Positions 33,001-38,116 of a stretch of DNA of 38,116 nucleotides are shown piece after piece. The position numbers and the translations under genes are program-made. The notes beneath the pieces were generated by a model. It saw nothing but the letters and a program-made list of their open reading frames with translations. It was not told where the DNA came from and ran no database searches. Position 1 is the first letter of the stretch, and every line of letters begins with the position of its first letter. The stretch lies in contig CBDUZZ010000045.1 in the NCBI GenBank assembly GCA_965371855.1, positions 1-38,116 of the forward strand. Direction: 5' to 3'. This stretch comes from JAADEM01 sp965371855. Its GTDB lineage: Bacteria; Bacteroidota; Bacteroidia; Bacteroidales; Marinilabiliaceae.

Positions 33001-33032
33001 GCGGAGAGAGAGGAACCTGAACCTCTCCTCTC
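33001..33032 (-). other. tRNA-Ser 3'-end remnant, candidate attachment site
   Basis: On the minus strand the segment ends CCTCTCTCTCCGC, the acceptor and T-stem end typical of Bacteroidota tRNA-Ser. It is preceded by GGTTCAGGTT where a true T-loop would read GGTTCGAATC. No tRNA body follows, so it is not a functional tRNA. A terminator lies right after it, as behind a real tRNA gene. It fits the distal repeat left when an element integrates into a tRNA-Ser gene. 33033-33204 shows no gene. Confidence 0.35.
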
Positions 33033-33204
33033 ATATCCCTAAATATCAATAAAATATCTTTCTTTCTATCTGAGTAGGCTACGATTTAGTCACAAAATTC
33101 TATTTCTATTTACTACGCCAACAACCTACCAAAAAGTCTAATCGTTTCAGGTTCAAAAATACAACTTTTTTTTGGTTTACAAAAACGACTGATAATCATC
33201 ATAT

Positions 33205-33263
33205 TAGTCTTAGTGCAAGGTGCAAGCCCTATATATTAGGGCTTGCACCTTGCACCAAGACTA
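33205..33263. repeat. Large near-perfect hairpin
   Basis: Two 26-nt arms (beginning TAGTCTTAGTGCAAGG, with one difference) around the 7-nt loop ATATATT. It lies in an otherwise gene-free stretch between the tRNA remnant and rteC. It has no T-run, so a simple terminator is unlikely. Confidence 0.85.
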
Positions 33264-33436
33264 GTCCCATTGTATTTATTTCTTTTAACAACCCAAAGTG
33301 ATATTTTTTTACACTTCTTAAATAGTTTTATATCAGATGCAAACAAAAATAAATATTTCTCGTTTCATGCCGATAAGATAATGTTTTTAAAACATGGCAT
33401 TAAAAAACAAATTTTAATTATCAAAATCTTAATATC

Positions 33437-34069
33437 ATGAAAAAGAAGACCAAAGCAATTGAGACATTTTTAAGCGAAGTGGAAGAGGCTATTAATTTGC
33501 GGGGAGATAACCTGTTCACAAAAGCTTAAGACGCTCATTGATAAATGGAAAAGAATTGTTGTTAAATTGTGCAGTTCCAAAGGAAACTACACTGAGGTAT
33601 TTCGCAATTTACATCACCTAAAATTGACTATTCAATGGATAGAAAAGATTGCAACCTGCGACAAAAGGATTGATACAAACCTGACTGTGTTTTTTCAACA
33701 ATTGACCGAATACGTAGAGATTGAAATAAAATGCATCCGATTAAAACGCTTCAACACAGCTTCAAACCTTCTTGAAACGAAATCAAACAAAACAACAAAT
33801 ATGACATGGACAGAAAACAAATGCTCTCTTGTGGAATTGATTTATGCTTTGAATCAGACAGCGTGCATCAATAACGGGAAAGTAACTCTAAAAGAACTAA
33901 TCAACTTCTTTAGCAACATGTTTAATACGAACCTTCCAAATTTTCATTCAACAATAAACAAGATGATTGACAGAAATGGAGATGTGAACAGACAGTATTC
34001 CCGTTCTTTTTTTTGGATAAACTGGTAGATAAATTCAATAAGAAATTAGAAGATTTAGATGAAAAGTAG
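33437..34069 (+). pseudogene. RteC-like regulator, two frameshifts
   Basis: RteC proteins regulate transfer of Bacteroides conjugative elements. The frame starts at ATG 33437 (MKKKTKAIETFLSEVEEAIN) and stops at about 33528 (FTKA-stop). The next frame continues as KLKTLIDKWKRIVVKL, and contains the RteC C-terminal signature TWTENKCSLVELIYALNQT, then INNGKVTLKELINFF. A second break occurs at the 8-T run 34007-34014. One extra T would restore FLDKLVDKFNKKLEDLDEK up to the TAG at 34067-34069, which matches the usual RteC end. Restored, the protein is about 211 residues. The two breaks, at AAAA and T8 runs, may be decay or sequencing errors. A separate frame from a TTG at 33567 is only the middle piece. 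Confidence 0.78.
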
Positions 34070-34147
34070 GGGCAACTTGCCAGCAAGTAGGCCTTTAATA
34101 TCTTTTTCTATTTTCATTTTTGTGTCAAACTTTTTAAAACATGAAAA

Positions 34148-34507
34148 ATGGAAGTAATAACTATTGATTCCAAAGTTTTTGAAGAATTGAGTAAAAAACT
34201 CAATATGCTTGTCAATTTTGTTTTAACACAAGAAGCTGACACAAAAGAACCATTGGACGATATGTGGGTTGATGGATATGCCGTGCAAAAATATCTGAAC
34301 ATAAGCGAGAGGACATTACAGAGGCTTCGTTCAAAACGACTGATTAACTACTCCATAGTTTCTGGAAAATGCTATTACACAATTGGTGAAATTAAACGGA
34401 TGCTTGAAAAGGGTTTAATCAGGCGTAGCGAAGAAAAAGTAAACGAGTTAGCTAATCAATACAAACTAAATGTTGAGCAAATCAGAAATAATAGTAAGAA
34501 CAAATAA
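34148..34507 (+). CDS. Helix-turn-helix (excisionase-like) protein
   Basis: A 119-residue DNA-binding protein of the type common in Bacteroidota mobile elements. The winged-helix segment is YAVQKYLNISERTLQRLRSK, followed by CYYTIGEIKRML. The N-terminal ~35 residues look helical and may mediate dimerisation. It overlaps the start of the primase-helicase gene by 38 bases. It resembles the 91-residue gene at 36526 in the RTLQR-x-RSK core. Its role in excision, replication or regulation cannot be distinguished. Confidence 0.83.
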   Translation: MEVITIDSKVFEELSKKLNMLVNFVLTQEADTKEPLDDMWVDGYAVQKYLNISERTLQRLRSKRLINYSIVSGKCYYTIGEIKRMLEKGLIRRSEEKVNELANQYKLNVEQIRNNSKNK

Positions 34508-36509
34508 GGGCTTAGAAGTCTTTCGTTATTATTTAGGTATTGATTTTCGTGTTGGCAGAAATTTTCTCAATCCGCTTTACGAAGATACAAAAGCCTCGTG
34601 CAATGTCTATTTTGACCGCCATTCAGGGGTGTATAAAATGAAGGATTTCGGCAACGATGACTACAGTGGTGATTGTTTCTTTCTGGTAAGTAAAATCACT
34701 GGCGAAAACTGCAACGATAAACAGGGCTTTATACAAATCCTAAAACGTATCAATGATGATTTACATTTGAATCTTTACCCATATCGTCCTAAATCAACTT
34801 CGAAAAAACCAACTATAACAATTGCTGACGAAAATCACATGGTCACTATAAAGATGAAGGTTCCTTATACCATTGAGCAAAAGACATTTTCTCAAATGGA
34901 ACTTGATTTTTGGATCCAATACGGAATTACTCCCAATATATTACGAAAGTTTGGTGTTATTTCTATAAAAGCCTACCACAGTAGAAATAGGGACAATAAA
35001 CCATTCTCTTTTGAGACATCAGAAGCTGAACCAATCTTTGGTTATAATAGGAGGGATTACATCAAAATATATCGTCCGTTTTCGATTGTGCGTTTTTTGT
35101 ATGGAGGTTTACAAAACCAAAACTACTGTTTCGGACTGGAGCAATTGCCCAACAAAGGAGACACACTTTTTATCACGGGTGGCGAAAAAGATGTAATGGC
35201 GTTATATGTCAAAGGATTTCATGCTATATGTTTCAATTCAGAAACTTCTAATATTCCCAATCAAATTATTCAAAATTTATCGTATCGTTTTAAGCACATT
35301 GTTTTGCTTTACGATGTGGATGAAACAGGCATTAAGGCATCAGGCAAACATCAGGAACAACTGAAAAACTTCGATGTAAAACAGCTTGTTTTGCCATTAA
35401 AGGGAACAAAAGAGGAAAAAGACATTGCCGATTTTTTCGGTTTAGGCAAAGATGCCAAAGAGTTGTCAAAACTCTTTTTGAATATGTTGAACAGCATCTA
35501 TTCTACTACCATCGCCGAAATTAAATCATTCGAGATTGACCTGAATAGTCCTCCTGTTATGGCACAATCAATTATTTCTATCAAAAACATCCCGCTAGGC
35601 ACACAAGGTAATTTGCTTTGTATAACGGGTGGGGAAGGCACAGGAAAAAGTAATTATGTCTCCTCATTTGTTTCAGGAGCTATCTCTGATAACGAGAAAG
35701 TTAACACATTGGGGTTAGATATCATGCAAAATAAAACCAATAAAGCCATTCTGCTGTACGATACAGAGCAATCTGAAGCACAATCATTTAAAAATATCCA
35801 AAATGTACTCAAACGAGCCGGGGCAACACAAAAACCGGATTGCTTTCATTCTTTTTGCTTAACCAGTAAATCCCGTAAAGGCAGGCTGAAATTCATTTAT
35901 GAAACAATGGATAAATTCTACTACGAGCACAACGGTATTCATCTGGTAGTTATAGACGGCATTGCTGATTTAATACGTTGTGCCAATGATGAAGCAGAAA
36001 GCGTAGCCGTTGTTGATGAAATTTACCGGCTGGCAGGGCTCTATAATACCTGTGTTGTTTGTGTACTGCATTATATCCCCAACGGGATTAAACTACGGGG
36101 GCATCTCGGGTCTGAACTACAGCGTAAGGCAGCTTCTATTCTCGCCATTGAGCAAGATGACAATCCGGCTGTTTCTGTAGTTAAAGCAATTAAAGTACGC
36201 GAAGGTAGCCCTTTGGATGTGCCATTGATGCAGTTTGCCTGGAGCAAAGAACAAGCTATGCACACCTACATTGGCGAAAAGCCAAACAAAACCAAAGATA
36301 AACGAAAAGAAGACGAACTAAAAAGTGTTGTAAAAAAGATATTTGTCACTGAGAAACATCAAACTTACAATAAGTTATGCAGGAATATGGAAAGCTTTAT
36401 GGACGTTAAAGAACGTACTGCCAAAGGTTATATCAAATTTATGAAAGACAAAGAAATCATCGTCAAAGATCCTGCTAATGAAAATTATTACCAAATGGGG
36501 TTAAAATAA
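34470..36509 (+). CDS. Toprim/AAA primase-helicase of a mobile element
   Basis: A 679-residue replication protein. The N-terminal ~100 residues (NFLNPLYEDTKASCNVYFDR, GVYKMKDFG) resemble the primase zinc-domain fold without its cysteines. The Toprim domain (~residues 228-320) shows ITGGEKDVMAL and VLLYDVDETG. A RecA/DnaB-like ATPase follows with Walker A GGEGTGKS (~386-393) and Walker B VVIDGIADLI (~491-500). The C-terminal ~70 residues (ERTAKGYIKFMKDKEII) look like a winged helix. Such fused primase-helicases support replication of integrative and mobilisable elements. It overlaps the preceding HTH gene and is followed 16 bases later by a second HTH gene. The annotated ATG at 34470 gives a long overlap, and a later start is possible. 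Confidence 0.85.
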   Translation: MLSKSEIIVRTNKGLEVFRYYLGIDFRVGRNFLNPLYEDTKASCNVYFDRHSGVYKMKDFGNDDYSGDCFFLVSKITGENCNDKQGFIQILKRINDDLHLNLYPYRPKSTSKKPTITIADENHMVTIKMKVPYTIEQKTFSQMELDFWIQYGITPNILRKFGVISIKAYHSRNRDNKPFSFETSEAEPIFGYNRRDYIKIYRPFSIVRFLYGGLQNQNYCFGLEQLPNKGDTLFITGGEKDVMALYVKGFHAICFNSETSNIPNQIIQNLSYRFKHIVLLYDVDETGIKASGKHQEQLKNFDVKQLVLPLKGTKEEKDIADFFGLGKDAKELSKLFLNMLNSIYSTTIAEIKSFEIDLNSPPVMAQSIISIKNIPLGTQGNLLCITGGEGTGKSNYVSSFVSGAISDNEKVNTLGLDIMQNKTNKAILLYDTEQSEAQSFKNIQNVLKRAGATQKPDCFHSFCLTSKSRKGRLKFIYETMDKFYYEHNGIHLVVIDGIADLIRCANDEAESVAVVDEIYRLAGLYNTCVVCVLHYIPNGIKLRGHLGSELQRKAASILAIEQDDNPAVSVVKAIKVREGSPLDVPLMQFAWSKEQAMHTYIGEKPNKTKDKRKEDELKSVVKKIFVTEKHQTYNKLCRNMESFMDVKERTAKGYIKFMKDKEIIVKDPANENYYQMGLK

Positions 36510-36525
36510 GGCCAAATAATGAAAA

Positions 36526-36801
36526 ATGATGTATACGGATAAAGAAAATATCGAAGCCTTTATGGAACGGGTTTTGGAGCAAATAGAGTTGCTTCACCAA
36601 AAAACAGACAAGCTTTTGTCAAATAAAAAAGACAATGACATAAAACTGTTTGACAATCAAGACCTCTGCCAGCTACTTAATGTAAACAAACGCACTTTGC
36701 AACGATACCGCTCAAAAGGTATTTTAAAGTATGTACGGATAGGTGGCAAAACTTTTTACACCCTCAACAATGTGAATGAGTTTATAAAACAACACGGCTG
36801 A
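36526..36801 (+). CDS. Helix-turn-helix (excisionase-like) protein
   Basis: A 91-residue DNA-binding protein with N-terminal helix (FMERVLEQIELLHQKTDKLL) and a MerR/excisionase-type HTH (LCQLLNVNKRTLQRYRSKG, then VRIGGKTFYTLNNVNEFI). It starts with two successive ATGs; either may be used. It is related to the gene at 34148 and lies directly after the primase-helicase, so the three appear to be one replication/regulation module of the element. Confidence 0.83.
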   Translation: MMYTDKENIEAFMERVLEQIELLHQKTDKLLSNKKDNDIKLFDNQDLCQLLNVNKRTLQRYRSKGILKYVRIGGKTFYTLNNVNEFIKQHG

Positions 36802-36911
36802 GAACAAACAGGCAATCGACATGTTAATCTGCATTGTTTTGTGTTTTCGCGGTGTTTATCAATCAATCACAAATTACATGGAATATTTAGAGCACCACCT
36901 TAAGTAAAACA

Positions 36912-37169
36912 AAAGCAAAAACAAAGAAACTTTTGAAACTGCTTATCGATACCGGCATCGATAAGCGAACAGTAGTATCAGGTATTACAGAGTTCTTTAA
37001 CCCCGAAGAGGTTATTGGGAAGCAGGTAAGTATTATTGTAAACCTTGCACCTCGAAAAATCAGGGGCATCGAATCGCAGGGTATGGTACAGATGGCTGAA
37101 GATGCTACGGAGCAATTAACTTTCATAATGCCTGATAAAAGCGTTAAGTCCGGCTCGGAGATACGATAA
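36912..37169 (+). pseudogene. metG: 3' fragment of metG (C-terminal tRNA-binding domain)
   Basis: The frame reads KTKKLLKLLIDTGIDKRTVV, then EVIGKQVSIIVNLAPRKIRG and IESQGM, ending at TAA. This is the OB-fold (Trbp111-like) domain that forms the C-terminus of methionyl-tRNA synthetase in Bacteroidota. Only the last ~85 codons are present, with no start codon (the first candidate is a TTG at 36933), and the catalytic synthetase part is absent upstream. It is too short for a free-standing CsaA-type protein (~110 residues). It is probably a displaced or duplicated metG tail carried in, or left beside, the mobile element. Confidence 0.75.
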
Positions 37170-37504
37170 TATCAATATGTTTTGAATTATTGTCAGTGAC
37201 AGGGTGAAAGTTCTGGATTCAAGTCTAATGTGATAGGTTTGATTTTAGAAAAAGTGAAATTGTAAACAACCGATCCTATCAGGGATACTCCATTGTTAAC
37301 CCTGTACGAAGGTAGCGGAGTGCGAGGGAAACGTAGAAACGGTAGAACAAAACAAGAACACCTGAAACCCGGAACTCAGAACCCGGAACAAAAAATGAAA
37401 CGAACGAATTATTATCACGCAGCTAACCTAAACCTTGAATATATTTGACTACTTCTCTAAAAAAAATCTATCTTTACGTACAATAATTTGACTTATGTTT
37501 TTTT
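37170..37504. other. Non-coding gap after the metG fragment
   Basis: No gene was recognised. The stretch holds mixed low-complexity sequence, including a short direct repeat (ACCCGGAAC at 37367-37375 and again at 37381-37389) and a GA-rich piece around 37310-37350. I see no convincing promoter consensus before the next gene. Confidence 0.5.
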
Positions 37505-38065
37505 ATGAGAAAGATATTCATTGTAATCTGTATTGCTTCTATAATTATCAGTTGTGTTGATGAAAAGCAAGTTGCTATCGAAAATGAACTCGAACAAATT
37601 GAGTATGACCTCCATTTCTATTCGCAACAAGCCGAAATTAAGTTAGACAGCATAATTCAAAACTTTTCACCTCAAATGAAAGATGAGTTTGACGGGCAAC
37701 TGGCTTTCCTATCGGGATTATTGGAATATAAAAAGGGCAATATTGACAGTTCGCTAACTCTTCTTGACAAATCGCTTATAAAAAGTTTACATCAAGATAA
37801 TGTGAAAATTCAGGCAAAGAGCCAAATGGTTTTAGGGTGGATTGCTGAAGGAACCGGTTTTTGGGAACAGGCTAAAATAAACTATTACATAACAATACAA
37901 TTATTAAACAATACATCATACAAGGAGACAGGCTGGGCATACCTCGGTGTTGCCAGATGTAAAAAGAACCTAAAAGAACCTTTTTATGAAGAAGCAGAAC
38001 AAGGAATACGAATACTTAAAGAGATTGGAAAAAAAGAACTTGTTTTGTATGCCGACTATTTATAA
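37505..38065 (+). CDS. TPR-like lipoprotein, probably truncated
   Basis: A 186-residue exported lipoprotein with lipobox cysteine Cys17 (IASIIISCVDEK). The rest is helical with tetratricopeptide-like repeats (LAFLSGLLEYKKGNIDSSLTLL, AKSQMVLGWIAEGTGFWEQA, GWAYLGVARCKKNL). It resembles the N-terminal half of Bacteroidota lipoprotein-anchored TPR proteins that often continue into a membrane helix and a LuxR-type DNA-binding domain; here the frame stops before any such part. It may be a truncated gene or a short stand-alone form. No function can be assigned, and 38066-38116 holds nothing recognisable. Confidence 0.6.
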   Translation: MRKIFIVICIASIIISCVDEKQVAIENELEQIEYDLHFYSQQAEIKLDSIIQNFSPQMKDEFDGQLAFLSGLLEYKKGNIDSSLTLLDKSLIKSLHQDNVKIQAKSQMVLGWIAEGTGFWEQAKINYYITIQLLNNTSYKETGWAYLGVARCKKNLKEPFYEEAEQGIRILKEIGKKELVLYADYL

Positions 38066-38116
38066 TGCGAATCAAGAGTTGAAAATAAGTTAAAAAAAGT
38101 TCATTAAATAGCTGAA

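Noticed and set aside
33001..33180. Functional tRNA or tmRNA
   Set aside because: The T-loop lacks the conserved TTCRA pattern, no acceptor 5' strand, D-arm or anticodon arm can be folded, and no tmRNA tag frame is visible.
33243..33440. 65-codon frame starting in the large hairpin
   Set aside because: It begins inside the hairpin, has no recognisable domain and runs through AT-rich non-coding sequence up to the rteC start.
34007..34014. Programmed frameshift at the T8 run of rteC
   Set aside because: A second, unrelated frame break upstream makes decay or sequencing error more likely than a programmed event.

Overview
The window looks like chromosomal DNA from an anaerobic, fermentative member of the Bacteroidota, probably Bacteroidales or Marinilabiliales. 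The evidence is AT-rich sequence, weak or absent Shine-Dalgarno sites, promoters of the TTG-N19-TAnnTTTG type, a TonB-dependent receptor with DUF5689 lipoproteins, LytS/LytTR two-component genes, an RteC-type regulator, [FeFe]-hydrogenase maturation enzymes and 2-oxoacid:ferredoxin chemistry. Species-level assignment is not possible from this sequence alone.

Layout. 1-8.7 kb: hydG; a REP-associated tyrosine transposase (RAYT) with three copies of its palindrome, one of them inside its own reading frame; a leftover 3' end of a second hydE; a frame-broken DUF2927/LytS sensor kinase with its LytTR regulator; then a minus-strand operon hydE-zwf-pgl. 8.9-16.8 kb: a plus-strand energy block of ADP-forming acyl-CoA synthetase, flavodoxin, aminotransferase and a four-subunit 2-oxoacid:ferredoxin oxidoreductase, followed by two small genes and a MITE-like repeat. 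17-26 kb: asnB, then two DUF5689 lipoproteins and a TonB-dependent receptor on the minus strand, with a divergent secreted endonuclease/exonuclease/phosphatase. 26.2-32.5 kb: the conserved yicC-gmk-nadD group, a MerR-type regulator with a well-formed operator, a MATE transporter and tryptophanase with a long leader. 33 kb to the end: an integrated mobile element with a tRNA-Ser-like remnant at its edge, a broken rteC, two related helix-turn-helix genes around a Toprim/AAA primase-helicase, a stray metG 3' end and a truncated lipoprotein gene.

How the genes fit together. The aminotransferase, 2-oxoacid oxidoreductase and acyl-CoA synthetase can form one route: amino acid to 2-oxoacid to acyl-CoA to acid plus ATP. 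Electrons would leave through ferredoxin/flavodoxin, plausibly to an [FeFe]-hydrogenase matured by HydE and HydG (no hydrogenase structural gene lies in the window). Tryptophanase adds a second amino-acid catabolic step. The DUF5689/TonB/nuclease cluster suggests capture of an extracellular nucleic acid or phosphoester substrate.

The most unusual features are the self-inserted REP in the RAYT gene, the 3' fragment of hydE, 7-nt-periodic arrays filling gaps beside stop codons, and a perfect 9-bp inverted repeat bracketing the merR promoter whose half-site recurs before the acyl-CoA synthetase.
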